Of a DNA stretch of 64,000 nt, positions 40,833-49,498 are shown one piece after another; position 1 is the first letter of the stretch; the number at the start of each line of letters is the position of its first letter. Both the position numbers and the translations under genes were made by a program. Source of the stretch: Micromonospora sp. CB01531 (GTDB lineage: Bacteria > Actinomycetota > Actinomycetes > Mycobacteriales > Micromonosporaceae); the NCBI RefSeq assembly GCF_001905095.1, contig NZ_LWLS01000080.1, forward strand, positions 1,801-65,800. The letters run 5' to 3'. The notes under the pieces are model-generated. The model was not told the DNA's origin. It saw only the letters and a list, made by a program, of their open reading frames with translations, and searched no databases.

Positions 40833-43622
40833 ATGTCGAGCCCCGCCGAGCGGTACGCCGCGGCGCGCCGCCGGGCCGCGCAGGCTTCCGCCTTCCCGGC
40901 CCTGCACGAATTCGCCCAAGAGCTGGGGTTCGGCCTCGACGACTTTCAGCGCGAGGCGTGCGAGGCGCTGGAGCGGGGCAGCGGGGTGCTGGTCTGCGCG
41001 CCGACCGGCGCCGGCAAGACGGTGGTCGGCGAGTTCGCCGTACACCTGGCGCTGCGGGGCGGCCCGACGGCGGCCGACGGCGGCGGGCCGCCCATGCGGC
41101 GCAAGTGCTTCTACACCACCCCGATCAAGGCGCTGTCCAACCAGAAGTACCACGACCTGGTGGACCGCTACGGCGCCGAGCAGGTCGGCCTGCTCACCGG
41201 CGACAACGCGATCAACGGCGACGCGCCCGTGGTGGTGATGACCACCGAGGTGCTGCGCAACATGCTCTACGCCGGCTCGGCCACGCTGGAGGGCCTGGCC
41301 TACGTGGTGATGGACGAGGTGCACTATCTCGCCGACCGGTTCCGCGGCGGGGTGTGGGAAGAGGTGATCATCCACCTGCCCGCCTCGGTCACCCTGGTCT
41401 CCCTGTCGGCGACCGTCTCCAACGCCGAGGAGTTCGCCGACTGGCTGGTCACCGTGCGGGGCGAGACCGCGGTGGTGGTCAGCGAGCACCGGCCGGTGCC
41501 GCTCTGGCAGCACATGCTGGTCGGCAAGCGGATGTTCGACCTGTTCCACGACGCCGACGCCGCCCGCAAGCACGATGTGCACCCGGAGCTGCTGCGCTAC
41601 ACCCGGGACACGATGCGCCGCCTCGAGCTGGGGGAGGGGCGCAGCGCCGGCCCCGGCTTCGGCCGGCGCGGCCCCCGCTGGCGCGGCCCGATGCGTCCCG
41701 ACATCGTCGACCGGCTCGACCGGGAGGGGCTGCTCCCGGCGATCCTGTTCATCTTCAGCCGGGCCGGGTGCGACGCCGCCGTGCAGCAGTGCCTCGCGGC
41801 CGGGCTACGGCTCACCACCCCCGAGGAGCGGGCGGAGATCCGCCGGCTGGTCGAGTCGCGGGTCACCGCCATTCCCGGCGAGGACCTCTCCGTCCTCGGC
41901 TACTGGGAGTGGCTCGACGGGCTGGAGCGCGGGCTCGCCGCCCACCACGCCGGCATGCTGCCCGCGTTCAAGGAGGTCGTCGAGGAGCTGTTCGTCCGCG
42001 GCCTGGTCAAGGCGGTCTTCGCCACCGAGACCCTGGCGCTGGGCATCAACATGCCGGCCCGGTGCGTGGTGCTGGAACGCCTGGTGAAGTTCAACGGCGA
42101 GGCGCACGTCGACCTCACTCCGGGGGAATACACGCAGCTCACCGGGCGAGCAGGCCGGCGGGGCATCGACGTCGAGGGGCACGCGGTGGTGGTCTGGTCG
42201 CCGGAGACCGACCCCCGGCACGTCGCCGGCCTCGCCTCCACCCGCACCTACCCGCTGCGGTCCAGCTTCCGGCCGTCGTACAACATGGCGGTCAACCTGG
42301 TCGGCAGCGTCGGCGCGGAGCCGGCCCGGGCGCTGCTGGAGTCCTCGTTCGCGCAGTTCCAGGCGGACCGGTCGGTGGTCGGCCTGGCCCGGCAGGTGCA
42401 GCGCAACACGGAGATGATCGAGTCGTACGGCGCGGAGGCGGCCTGCCACCACGGTGACTTCGACGAGTACTTCGCCCTGCGGGTGGCCATCGCCGACCGC
42501 GAGCGGGCGTTGGCCCGGCAGGGGCAGACCCAGCGCAAGGCGGCCGCGATCGCCTCGCTGGAGCGGCTGCGGGTGGGTGATGTGATCCGGGTGCCGTCCG
42601 GGCGGCGGGCCGGCCTCGCGGTGGTGCTCGACCCGGCCACCGGCGGCTTCGGCGAGCCGCGCCCGCTGGTGCTCACCCAGGACCGCTGGGCCGGGCGGGT
42701 CACCCCCGGCGACTTCACCACCCCGGCCGAGGTGCTCGCCCGGATCCGGGTGCCCAAGCACTTCAACCACCGGTCCCCGGCGGCGCGGCGGGATCTCGCC
42801 GCAGCGGTCAGCGGCACCGGGCTGGACCGGCACGGCGGCCGGCGGGGCGGGCGCTCCAAGCAGGCGGTCGGCGAGGACCACCGGCTCAGTCAGCTCCGCG
42901 CCGAGCTGCGCCGGCACCCCTGCCACGCCTGCCCGGACCGGGAGGAGCACGCCCGCTGGGCGGAGCGGAGCCGCCGCCTGGAGCGCGACACCGAGGAGCT
43001 GCGCCAGCGGGTCGCCGGCCGGACCGGGTCGCTGGCCCGTACCTTCGACCGGATCGTGGCGCTGCTGACCGCGCGGGGCTACCTTTCCGCCGACGGCGAG
43101 GTCACCGACGCCGGCCGGATGCTCGGCCGGATTTGGACCGAGGCCGATCTGCTGGTCGCCGAGTGCCTGCGCCGGAAGGTGTGGGACGGCCTGTCCCCGG
43201 CCGAGCTGGCCGCCGCCGTGTCGGTGGTGGTCTTCGAGGCCCGCCGGGACGTGGACGAGCGGGCCTCGCTGCCGCGTGGGCCGATCGCCGACGCGGTCGA
43301 CGAGACGCTGAAGCTGTGGAGCGACATCGAGGCGGACGAGGCCGCCCGTGGCCTCGCCGTCACCCGGGAGCCGGATCTCGGGTTCGCCTGGCCGATCTAC
43401 CGGTGGGCGCGCGGCGAGGCCCTCGCCAAGGTCCTCGCCAGCGGGCACCAGATCGACGGTGAGATGCCCGCCGGCGACTTCGTCCGCTGGGCCCGGCAGG
43501 TGGTCGACCTGCTGGGCCAGCTCGCCGACTCCGGCGGCGCCTCCACCGAGGTGCGGGCCACCGCCCGGCAGGCGATCGCCGCCGTCAAGCGGGGGGTACT
43601 GGCCTACCACGGCGCCGCCTGA
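40833..43622 (+). CDS. helY: Superfamily 2 DEAD/DEAH helicase, HelY/Mtr4-like
   Basis: 929 aa SF2 helicase of the Ski2/Mtr4 group. Walker A APTGAGKT is at 56-63, motif II is VVMDEVHYL, motif III SLSATVSN, motif VI QLTGRAGRRGID. A long middle region and a C-terminal DSHCT domain (SLARTFDRIVALLTARGYL to the end) complete the architecture. A CHACPDREEHARW segment may be a metal site. Mycobacterial HelY occupies the same locus beside tatAC. Probably an RNA helicase linked to RNA processing or decay; the substrate is not shown here. Confidence 0.93.
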   Translation: MSSPAERYAAARRRAAQASAFPALHEFAQELGFGLDDFQREACEALERGSGVLVCAPTGAGKTVVGEFAVHLALRGGPTAADGGGPPMRRKCFYTTPIKALSNQKYHDLVDRYGAEQVGLLTGDNAINGDAPVVVMTTEVLRNMLYAGSATLEGLAYVVMDEVHYLADRFRGGVWEEVIIHLPASVTLVSLSATVSNAEEFADWLVTVRGETAVVVSEHRPVPLWQHMLVGKRMFDLFHDADAARKHDVHPELLRYTRDTMRRLELGEGRSAGPGFGRRGPRWRGPMRPDIVDRLDREGLLPAILFIFSRAGCDAAVQQCLAAGLRLTTPEERAEIRRLVESRVTAIPGEDLSVLGYWEWLDGLERGLAAHHAGMLPAFKEVVEELFVRGLVKAVFATETLALGINMPARCVVLERLVKFNGEAHVDLTPGEYTQLTGRAGRRGIDVEGHAVVVWSPETDPRHVAGLASTRTYPLRSSFRPSYNMAVNLVGSVGAEPARALLESSFAQFQADRSVVGLARQVQRNTEMIESYGAEAACHHGDFDEYFALRVAIADRERALARQGQTQRKAAAIASLERLRVGDVIRVPSGRRAGLAVVLDPATGGFGEPRPLVLTQDRWAGRVTPGDFTTPAEVLARIRVPKHFNHRSPAARRDLAAAVSGTGLDRHGGRRGGRSKQAVGEDHRLSQLRAELRRHPCHACPDREEHARWAERSRRLERDTEELRQRVAGRTGSLARTFDRIVALLTARGYLSADGEVTDAGRMLGRIWTEADLLVAECLRRKVWDGLSPAELAAAVSVVVFEARRDVDERASLPRGPIADAVDETLKLWSDIEADEAARGLAVTREPDLGFAWPIYRWARGEALAKVLASGHQIDGEMPAGDFVRWARQVVDLLGQLADSGGASTEVRATARQAIAAVKRGVLAYHGAA

Positions 43623-43682
43623 TCAGGCGTGGCCGCTCCCGTCCCCGGCGGATCCGGCGGCGGGCGGGAGCGACGCCGCCGG

Positions 43683-44603
43683 TCAGGCCCCGGTGGCGAG
43701 GGCGTCCACCAGGCGGCGGCACGAGCCGGCGAGGTTCCACCGCTGCGCCAGCTCCAGCAGCCGGTCCGGGTCCGCGGGCGCGGTCGGCAGCGCGGTGGCC
43801 AGCTGCGGCAGCGGTACGTCCGTGGCGACCCGCACCACCTTCGGCGCGACGGCCAGGTAGTCCCGGGCCGCCTCCAGCTTGGTCCGCAGCCCGGGGGCGA
43901 AGCCGGAGCCCCGGTCGTCCAGGGCGGCGAGGATGCCGTCCAGCCCGTCGTACCGCTCGATCAGCCGGGCGGCCGTCTTCTCGCCCACCCCGGGCACCCC
44001 GGGCAGCCCGTCGCTCGGGTCACCGCGCAGGGCGGCGAAGTCGGCGTACCGGTCGGCGGGGACGCCGTAGCGAGCGCGGACGGCCGCGTCGTCGCAGTCA
44101 TCCAGCTTGGCCACGCCCCGCCCGACGTAGAGCAGCCGCACCTGGCGGGCGTCGTCGACGAGCTGGAACAGGTCCCGGTCGCCGGAGACCACCTCCGCCG
44201 GGCCGGGCTGGGTCACCGACAGGGTGCCGAGCACGTCGTCGGCCTCGTAGCCGGTGGCGCCGACGGCGGTGATGCCGAACGCGTCGAGCACCTCCAGGAT
44301 CATCGGCACCTGCGGGGAGAGGGTGTCCGGGACCACCTCGCCGCCCTCCGGCGCGACCCGGTGCGCCTTGTACGACGGCAGCAGCTCCACCCGCCACGCC
44401 GGGCGCCAGTCGTGGTCGAGGGCGCAGACCATCCGGTCGGGCCGGCGGGTGCGGATCAGCTGGGCCAGCATGTCGAGGAAGCCGCGGACGGCGTTGACCG
44501 GCTGGCCGTCGTCGGTCTTCGCGGCGGACTCGGGGATGCCGAAGTAGGCGCGGAAGTAGAGGCTGGGGGAGTCGATCAGCAGGATCGGGGGTCGGTGTGC
44601 CAC
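43683..44603 (-). CDS. 5'-3' exonuclease (Pol I N-domain-like)
   Basis: 306 aa flap endonuclease-type nuclease. LLIDSPSLYFRAYFGIP holds the first metal Asp, ALDHDWRPAWR the next, then YKAHR, YEADDVLGTL (Glu-Ala-Asp-Asp), VSGDRDLFQLV, and the H3TH motif GLPGVPGVGEKTAARLI. It is the stand-alone homologue of the DNA polymerase I 5' nuclease domain, which trims flaps and primers. Convergent with helY. GTG at 44603 is preceded by CAGGCT at 6 nt. Confidence 0.93.
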   Translation of the reverse strand: MAHRPPILLIDSPSLYFRAYFGIPESAAKTDDGQPVNAVRGFLDMLAQLIRTRRPDRMVCALDHDWRPAWRVELLPSYKAHRVAPEGGEVVPDTLSPQVPMILEVLDAFGITAVGATGYEADDVLGTLSVTQPGPAEVVSGDRDLFQLVDDARQVRLLYVGRGVAKLDDCDDAAVRARYGVPADRYADFAALRGDPSDGLPGVPGVGEKTAARLIERYDGLDGILAALDDRGSGFAPGLRTKLEAARDYLAVAPKVVRVATDVPLPQLATALPTAPADPDRLLELAQRWNLAGSCRRLVDALATGA

Positions 44604-44609
44604 GGCACC

Positions 44610-44615
44610 AGCCTG
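44610..44615 (-). promoter_or_regulatory. -10-like CAGGCT, leaderless start
   Basis: CAGGCT on the minus strand ends 6 nt before the GTG at 44603. Confidence 0.4.
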
Positions 44616-44664
44616 GCACAGCGGTGTGACGAGGTGGGGGACGGTGATCGGTGCCGCCCGGCCG

Positions 44665-44883
44665 TCAGCTGCCGTCGCGGCGGTACAGGGTTTCCCGGCG
44701 GGCCATCCGCTGCAGCGCGTAGCTTGCGACCAGCAGGAGGACCGCCAGCACCACCTCGACCCGGGCCAGGGTCCCGCTGGCGACGATCAGGCCGACCAGG
44801 AGCAGCGCCAGCCCGACCACGGCGAGGATGCCGGCCCACAACAGCCGGCGACGCCGTACGGCCCCCCGACCGGTCTCCGACAC
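44665..44883 (-). CDS. Small two-helix membrane protein
   Basis: 72 aa. Basic N-terminus (GRGAVRRRRLLW), two hydrophobic helices (about 16-35 and 41-57) and a polar, basic C-terminus (QRMARRETLYRRDGS). GTG at 44883 has a GGGAGG ribosome binding site. No family is recognised. Its stop is 61 nt upstream of the exonuclease start on the same strand. Confidence 0.65.
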   Translation of the reverse strand: MSETGRGAVRRRRLLWAGILAVVGLALLLVGLIVASGTLARVEVVLAVLLLVASYALQRMARRETLYRRDGS

Positions 44884-44972
44884 CGCAGCGCCTCCCTGGG
44901 ATCTTTCCCCAGGTTATCCACCTCGACCGGCCGGTGGACCGATAACCGCTGGGTGGCGCGGTGCGTGGCCGG

Positions 44973-44978
44973 CAGACT
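44973..44978 (+). promoter_or_regulatory. -10-like CAGACT, leaderless start
   Basis: CAGACT ends 6 nt before the ATG at 44985. Confidence 0.35.
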
Positions 44979-44984
44979 GACGGC

Positions 44985-46058
44985 ATGGCGTTCGTACCCG
45001 GCCTGACGCTCTGCCGGCGCTTCCACGACGAGGTGCTCGCCCCGCTGCTGGCCCGCCGCCTGCCCGCCGTCCGGTACGCCGCCGGGCTGCTCGACGGTGG
45101 CTCGGAGCTGCTCGGGCTGGACACCCCGCGCTCCACCGACCACGACTGGGGGCCGCGTACGCAGCTCTTCGTCGCCGATCCCGCCGACGTCGCGCCGGTG
45201 CGTGCGCTCCTGGACGCGGAGCTGCCGGCGGAGTTCCTCGGCTGGCCGACCCGGTTCGCCGGCGGCCCGGACGTCCGGCTGGGCGTGGTGCGGGCCGACG
45301 GCGACCGGCACGGGGTGAGCGTCGACGAGCTGGGCGGGTGGCTGCGTGGGCGGCTCGGCTGCGACCCGTGCACCGGGATGGGGGTGGCGGACTGGCTGGC
45401 CGTGCCCACTCAGCGGCTGGCCGAGCTGACCGGTGGGGCGGTCTTCCACGATGGGCTCGACGGGGCGCTGACCGCTGCTCGCGCCCGGCTGGCCTGGTAT
45501 CCGGACGACGTGTGGCGGTACGTGTTGGCGGCCGGCTGGCACCGGATCGGCCAGGCCGAGCATCTGGTCGGCCGGTGTGCCGAGGTCGGCGACGAGCTGG
45601 GCAGTCGGGTGGTGACCGGCGGGCTGGCCCGGGACCTGATGCGCCTCGGCCTGCTGCTGCACCGCCGCTGGCCCCCGTACGCGAAGTGGCTCGGCACCGT
45701 CTTCGCCGCGCTGCCGCCAGCGGCCCCCGTGCTGGACGCGCTGGCCGCCGCCCTCGGGACGGGCGGCTGGCCGGAGCGGCAGGCCGGACTGGTCCGGGCG
45801 TTGGAGACCGTCGCGGCCTGGACCAACGACACCGGCCTGGCCGCCCCGGTCGACCCGAGTGTCCGGCAGTTCCACCACCGGCCCTTCCTGGTCCTGGACG
45901 CGGACCGGTTCGTCGCCGCGTTGTGTGCCGCCGTCACCGACCCGGACCTGCGGGCCCGCCCGCCGGTCGGCGCTGTCGACCAGTACCTCGACAATGTCGC
46001 CGTGCTCACCGACCTGGAGCGGGTCCGCCGGGTCGCCGCGGCCGTCCTGCCGGACTGA
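44985..46058 (+). CDS. DUF4037-like nucleotidyltransferase-fold protein
   Basis: 357 aa. The N-terminal part has GSELLGLDTPRSTDHDWGPR, the DUF4037 form of a GS-xn-DxD nucleotidyltransferase core, followed by a long helical region (residues 150-340). The longest frame starts 8 codons earlier; ATG at 44985 fits family starts (LCRRFHDEVLAPLL). DUF4037 proteins are thought to transfer nucleotides, possibly to small molecules or proteins, but the reaction is unknown. Confidence 0.82.
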   Translation: MAFVPGLTLCRRFHDEVLAPLLARRLPAVRYAAGLLDGGSELLGLDTPRSTDHDWGPRTQLFVADPADVAPVRALLDAELPAEFLGWPTRFAGGPDVRLGVVRADGDRHGVSVDELGGWLRGRLGCDPCTGMGVADWLAVPTQRLAELTGGAVFHDGLDGALTAARARLAWYPDDVWRYVLAAGWHRIGQAEHLVGRCAEVGDELGSRVVTGGLARDLMRLGLLLHRRWPPYAKWLGTVFAALPPAAPVLDALAAALGTGGWPERQAGLVRALETVAAWTNDTGLAAPVDPSVRQFHHRPFLVLDADRFVAALCAAVTDPDLRARPPVGAVDQYLDNVAVLTDLERVRRVAAAVLPD

Positions 46059-46059
46059 A

Positions 46060-46087
46060 GGTCCCGCCAGGCCACGCGGGCGGGACC
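46060..46087. terminator. Hairpin between convergent genes
   Basis: Perfect 9-bp stem (46060-46068 with 46079-46087) right after the DUF4037-like stop. Confidence 0.55.
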
Positions 46088-46106
46088 GGCCGGCCCGGGC
46101 GGTCGG

Positions 46107-46799
46107 TCAGCGCGTGGAGGTCGTCCGCCACAGCGCCGTGGCGAGCCAGAGCAGCCCGACGCCGACCAGCGCGCCGTGCCCGATCCGGATGGCCGCCGCG
46201 GCGAAGAACTGTGGCAGGAAGAGCAGGAATCCGAGGGCGAACGGCACCCCGCTGAGTTTGGACATCAGGCCGCTGCGCCAGACCGCTGCCGCGGCGAGGG
46301 CGGCGCTGACACCGAGCGCCAGCAGGCCCGCCAGGAAGCTGGTGCCCGCCACCGGGTCGAACCGTACCTGGTCGGCCATGGCGAGTATGTCGATCTGCGG
46401 GTTGGCCGCGGCCTGAGTCGCGATCGCGTGCAGGCCGAACGCCTCGGCGCCGTAGTAGGGCAGCACCAGGCCGGCGCCGACCGCACCGGTGACGAACGCG
46501 GTGACGGCGGTGCGGCCGGCCCGGGTGCCGGCGACGGCCTGGGCGAGGGCCAGCAGGCCGAGCGGCACCAGGATGAAACCGATCATGGCGAAGGTGTGCG
46601 CGGGCACCCAGGTGCCGGCGGACATCGCGGCGAGGGCGCCGGCTGCGGTGGACTCGTCGTGCCAGGGGCGGAGGGCGGGATAGAGGACGAACATGACGGC
46701 TGCGGCGGCGAAGGCGGCGGCGCCGACTCGGATCCGGCTGATCGGGGGCTCCTTGACTCGTTGAGGGGAGGGGTGGGCAGGGATGGCGAGGAACGCCAC
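46107..46799 (-). CDS. Five- to six-helix membrane protein of unknown function
   Basis: 230 aa. Helices are at about 24-42, 65-85, 95-115, 145-170 and 180-228. The loop after helix 1 is YPALRPWHDESTAAGALAAMSAGTWVPAHTFAM, with a His that could bind a ligand; a short QAAANPQIDILAMADQVRFDP segment lies in the centre. GTG at 46799 is the only usable start in frame. A perfect AT-rich inverted repeat lies 36-58 bp upstream, so the gene is probably repressed by a TetR- or MarR-type protein encoded elsewhere. Confidence 0.65.
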   Translation of the reverse strand: MAFLAIPAHPSPQRVKEPPISRIRVGAAAFAAAAVMFVLYPALRPWHDESTAAGALAAMSAGTWVPAHTFAMIGFILVPLGLLALAQAVAGTRAGRTAVTAFVTGAVGAGLVLPYYGAEAFGLHAIATQAAANPQIDILAMADQVRFDPVAGTSFLAGLLALGVSAALAAAAVWRSGLMSKLSGVPFALGFLLFLPQFFAAAAIRIGHGALVGVGLLWLATALWRTTSTR

Positions 46800-46834
46800 G
46801 GAGTCCCAGCGGAGCTAGCTATTCGCTGTAGCCA

Positions 46835-46857
46835 AAAAGCTAATGCCATTAGCTTTT
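46835..46857 (-). promoter_or_regulatory. AT-rich palindromic operator
   Basis: Perfect 11-bp inverted repeat AAAAGCTAATG and CATTAGCTTTT with a one-base centre. It stands out strongly against the GC-rich background and lies directly upstream of the 46799 start, the position expected of a repressor site. Confidence 0.65.
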
Positions 46858-46936
46858 GGTGTCAAGGGTGCGTCCCGGTCCTGGCCGCCGCGCGGCAGCG
46901 AGGTGGCAGCAGCGCCCACGGCGACGCTGCGCCGGG

Positions 46937-48199
46937 TCAGCCGACCGCCGCGACGGTCCGCTCAGCCGGGTCGTCGACCCGCAGGTCGGTGAGGTCACGC
47001 AGCCCACGGACGGGGGAGAGGAGCAGGGCCAGCGGGGCCAGCGCCGTGGCCGCGGCGAACACGAGGAGCGTGGCGCGCGCTCCGGCGAGACCGGCCAGCG
47101 CGCCGGCGGCGAGCCCGCCGACGGGGATCGCGCCCCAGGAGACGAAGCGGACCGTGGCCATCACCCGGGAGAGCAGGTCCGGCGGGCTGGCGGTCTGCCG
47201 GTAGGTGCGGGTGGTCACGCTGAGCACCACCACGCCGCCGGCGAAGACCACGTTGCCGGCGGCGAACGCCAGGTACGCCGGCCAGCCGGCGCCGACCGGC
47301 ACCAGGAACGCGCCGCCGACCGCGAGCAGGCAGGCGACCACCAGGGATCGGGCGCTGCCCCACCGTCTCGTGATCCACGGCGTCAACGTCGCGCCGACCA
47401 GCGACCCGATCCCCTCGACCGCGAGCAGCACGCCGACCAGGGCGGCCGGGGCGTGCAGCTCCCGGACCAGGTAGAGCGGGTAGACCGCCAGCTGGGCTCC
47501 GCACACGAAGTTCACCGCGGTGGCCGTCCACATAGTCGGCCCCATGACCGGGTGGCGGGTGACGTACCGCCAGCCCTCGCCGATCATGGCGCGCACCGGC
47601 GGCCAGCGGTCCGGGGCGTCGCCGCGGCGGGCGGGCAGGGACCACAGCAGCGCGGCGGACACCAGGTAGCTGGCCGCGTCGACCACCACGGCCGGCACCG
47701 CGCCGAGCGCCTGTACCGCCAGGCCGCCGAGGGACGGCCCGCTGAGCTGGGTACCGGCGTGGGTAGCCGAGGTGAGGCTGTTGCGTGCGTGCAACTGCTC
47801 CCGGGAGACGATGGCCGGCAGGAACGTGGCGTTGGCGACGTCGAAGAGCACGTTGGCGAAGCTGACCACCAGGGCCACGAGGACCAACTGGGCGACGGTC
47901 AGCAGCTCCCACCACCAGGCGAGCGGGATGGAGGCGACCGCGAGCGCCCGGGCCAGATCGGCGCCGACCTGCGCACCGCGCAGCGGCAGCCGCTGCACGA
48001 TCACGCCGGCGGGCAGCCCGATCACCAGCCAGGCGACGTAGTTCGCGGCGGCGATCAACCCCATCTCGAACGCGGACGCGTCCAGCACGGTGAGCGCGGT
48101 CAGCGGCAGCGCGACCGCGCCGACCGCCGACCCCACCGAGCTGGACGTGCCGGCCGCCCACCAGCGCCAGAACACCCCGGCCCCCTGCCCGACGGACAT
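46937..48199 (-). CDS. MFS transporter (drug exporter type)
   Basis: 420 aa, twelve helices, MFS_3-type (enterobactin exporter-like) with SSVGSAVGAVALPLTAL in helix 1 and the VIVQRLPLRG loop 2-3 motif. Likely a proton-driven efflux pump. It is divergent from the HxlR-peroxiredoxin fusion across 83 bp that hold a perfect 6-bp inverted repeat, so that regulator is the likely controller. ATG at 48199. Confidence 0.88.
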   Translation of the reverse strand: MSVGQGAGVFWRWWAAGTSSSVGSAVGAVALPLTALTVLDASAFEMGLIAAANYVAWLVIGLPAGVIVQRLPLRGAQVGADLARALAVASIPLAWWWELLTVAQLVLVALVVSFANVLFDVANATFLPAIVSREQLHARNSLTSATHAGTQLSGPSLGGLAVQALGAVPAVVVDAASYLVSAALLWSLPARRGDAPDRWPPVRAMIGEGWRYVTRHPVMGPTMWTATAVNFVCGAQLAVYPLYLVRELHAPAALVGVLLAVEGIGSLVGATLTPWITRRWGSARSLVVACLLAVGGAFLVPVGAGWPAYLAFAAGNVVFAGGVVVLSVTTRTYRQTASPPDLLSRVMATVRFVSWGAIPVGGLAAGALAGLAGARATLLVFAAATALAPLALLLSPVRGLRDLTDLRVDDPAERTVAAVG

Positions 48200-48227
48200 G
48201 CCGTCAACCCCCGATCCGAGCCAGTGA

Positions 48228-48242
48228 GTTCCAATCTGGAAC
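48228..48242 (+). promoter_or_regulatory. Operator-like inverted repeat in the divergent promoter
   Basis: GTTCCA-ATC-TGGAAC is a perfect palindrome with a 3-nt centre. It lies immediately upstream of a good -10 TATAGT (48247-48252) for the regulator gene, where a bound regulator would block RNA polymerase. Confidence 0.6.
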
Positions 48243-48246
48243 GGAC

Positions 48247-48252
48247 TATAGT
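48247..48252 (+). promoter_or_regulatory. -10 element TATAGT
   Basis: Near-consensus -10 in an AT-rich patch, about 30 nt upstream of the regulator GTG; the gene itself has a GGGAGG ribosome binding site. Confidence 0.5.
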
Positions 48253-48282
48253 CGAGGCGGCCGGTCGAGCGGGAGGTGGAGT

Positions 48283-49188
48283 GTGAGGCGCGCGGATCTC
48301 GGCGACGCCGACTGCGGCATCGCGCAGGCGCTCGGCGTGCTCGGCGACTGGTGGACCTTCCTGATCGTCCGCGAGATCGCCGGCGGCACCACGCGGTTCG
48401 ACGCGTTGCAGCGGGAACTGGGGGTCAGTCGGCGGGCGCTCACCGAACGGCTAGGCGGCCTGGTCGAGCAGGGGGTGCTGCTCCGCCGGCCGTACTCGAC
48501 CCACCCGCCGCGCCACGACTACCTGTTGACCGGCAAGGGCGAGGCGCTGCTGCCCGTGCTGGTCGCGCTGCAGGACTGGGGGACCCGGCACGTGATGGGT
48601 GACGGCGAGCTCACCGCCACGGCGAACGCCGACTCCGCCGAGGTGCGCCGGGTGCACCGCCTGGTGGGTCGCCGGATACCGGACATGACGTTGCGCCGGC
48701 ACGACGGCGGGGCGGAACCACCCGCCGTGCCCGCCCGATGGACCGTTCTCTACCTGTTCCCGGGTGCGTTCGCGCCGGGGACCCAGGGCCCTCCGCCGGC
48801 CTGGGGGGAGATCCCCGGCGCCGTCGGGTGCACCCTCGAGTCCCGGACGTACGCCGACCGGCACGAGCTCTTCCGGGCCGCCGGCGCCGAGGTACGCGGG
48901 GCGAGCACCCAGCGGCCGGACCAGCTGCGCGCCTTCGCCGAGCACGCCCGCCTGCCGTACCCGCTGCTGTCCGACGAGGACGGTCGGCTCGGCGCCGGCC
49001 TGCTGCTGCCCACGTTCCGGGCGGGTGGGGTGCCACGGTTCAAGCGGCTGACGCTGCTGATCGACCCGGAGTCGGTGGTGCGGGCGGTGCAGTTCCCGGT
49101 GACCGACCCGGCCGGCTCGGTCGACGAGATGCTCGCCGAGGTCCGCCGACGGGCCGTCGGCCAGGCACGGAACCGACCACACCGGTAA
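48283..49188 (+). CDS. HxlR regulator fused to a peroxiredoxin-like domain
   Basis: 301 aa two-domain protein. Residues 1-107 are a HxlR winged helix (DCGIAQALGVLGDWWTFLIVREI with the conserved Cys11; ELGVSRRALTERLGGLVEQGVL). Residues about 128-300 are an AhpC/TSA-type redoxin (GRRIPDMTLRRHDGG, VLYLFPGAF, VGCTLESRTY with Cys183 at the peroxidatic position, YPLLSDEDGRLG). The fusion would couple DNA binding to thiol oxidation. It is divergent from an MFS exporter with an operator-like repeat between. The 3' end overlaps a CBM2-like remnant. Confidence 0.85.
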   Translation: MRRADLGDADCGIAQALGVLGDWWTFLIVREIAGGTTRFDALQRELGVSRRALTERLGGLVEQGVLLRRPYSTHPPRHDYLLTGKGEALLPVLVALQDWGTRHVMGDGELTATANADSAEVRRVHRLVGRRIPDMTLRRHDGGAEPPAVPARWTVLYLFPGAFAPGTQGPPPAWGEIPGAVGCTLESRTYADRHELFRAAGAEVRGASTQRPDQLRAFAEHARLPYPLLSDEDGRLGAGLLLPTFRAGGVPRFKRLTLLIDPESVVRAVQFPVTDPAGSVDEMLAEVRRRAVGQARNRPHR

Positions 49189-49243
49189 CACCGGCAAGCC
49201 CAGCTCCTTCACCCTCGACGGCATCCCCTGCACGGTCGCCTGA
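49172..49243 (+). pseudogene. C-terminal CBM2 remnant
   Basis: A short frame ends GKPSSFTLDGIPCTVA and a stop at 49241-49243. It matches the end of family 2 carbohydrate-binding modules; the window's own cellulase has PTAFTLNGTTCT at the same place. No upstream part of such a gene is present, so this looks like the tail of a lost or displaced cellulose-binding protein gene. Short, and therefore uncertain. Confidence 0.35.
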
Positions 49244-49375
49244 CAGCGGGACGGCCGCGGGTGCCCACCCGGCGTCCGGCGGCCGTCTCCCGACCACCCC
49301 TGCCCGCATGGCCACGCCGACGTCGGGTACGCGATCAGGACGGCCGAGAATCCAGCAGGAACGGGGTGAACCGGA

Positions 49376-49498
49376 ATGAAGGTCCGTAGCTCTCTCCGTG
49401 GGCTGAAGCGGAAGGTCAACTCGATCGTGGTGCGCCGGCGCGGCAAGGTCTTCGTGCTCAACAAGGCGGACCCGCGACAGAAGGCCCGCCAGGGCTGA
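49376..49498 (+). CDS. rpmJ: 50S ribosomal protein L36, zinc-independent type B
   Basis: 40 aa. It begins MKVRSSLRGLKRKVNS and has VVRRRGKVFVLNKADPRQKARQG. The CxxC..C..H zinc ribbon of standard L36 is missing, which places it with the C-minus (YkgO) paralogues made when zinc is scarce. It is usually under Zur control; I cannot see a clear Zur box here. The gene is too short for most open-reading-frame searches. Confidence 0.9.
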   Translation: MKVRSSLRGLKRKVNSIVVRRRGKVFVLNKADPRQKARQG

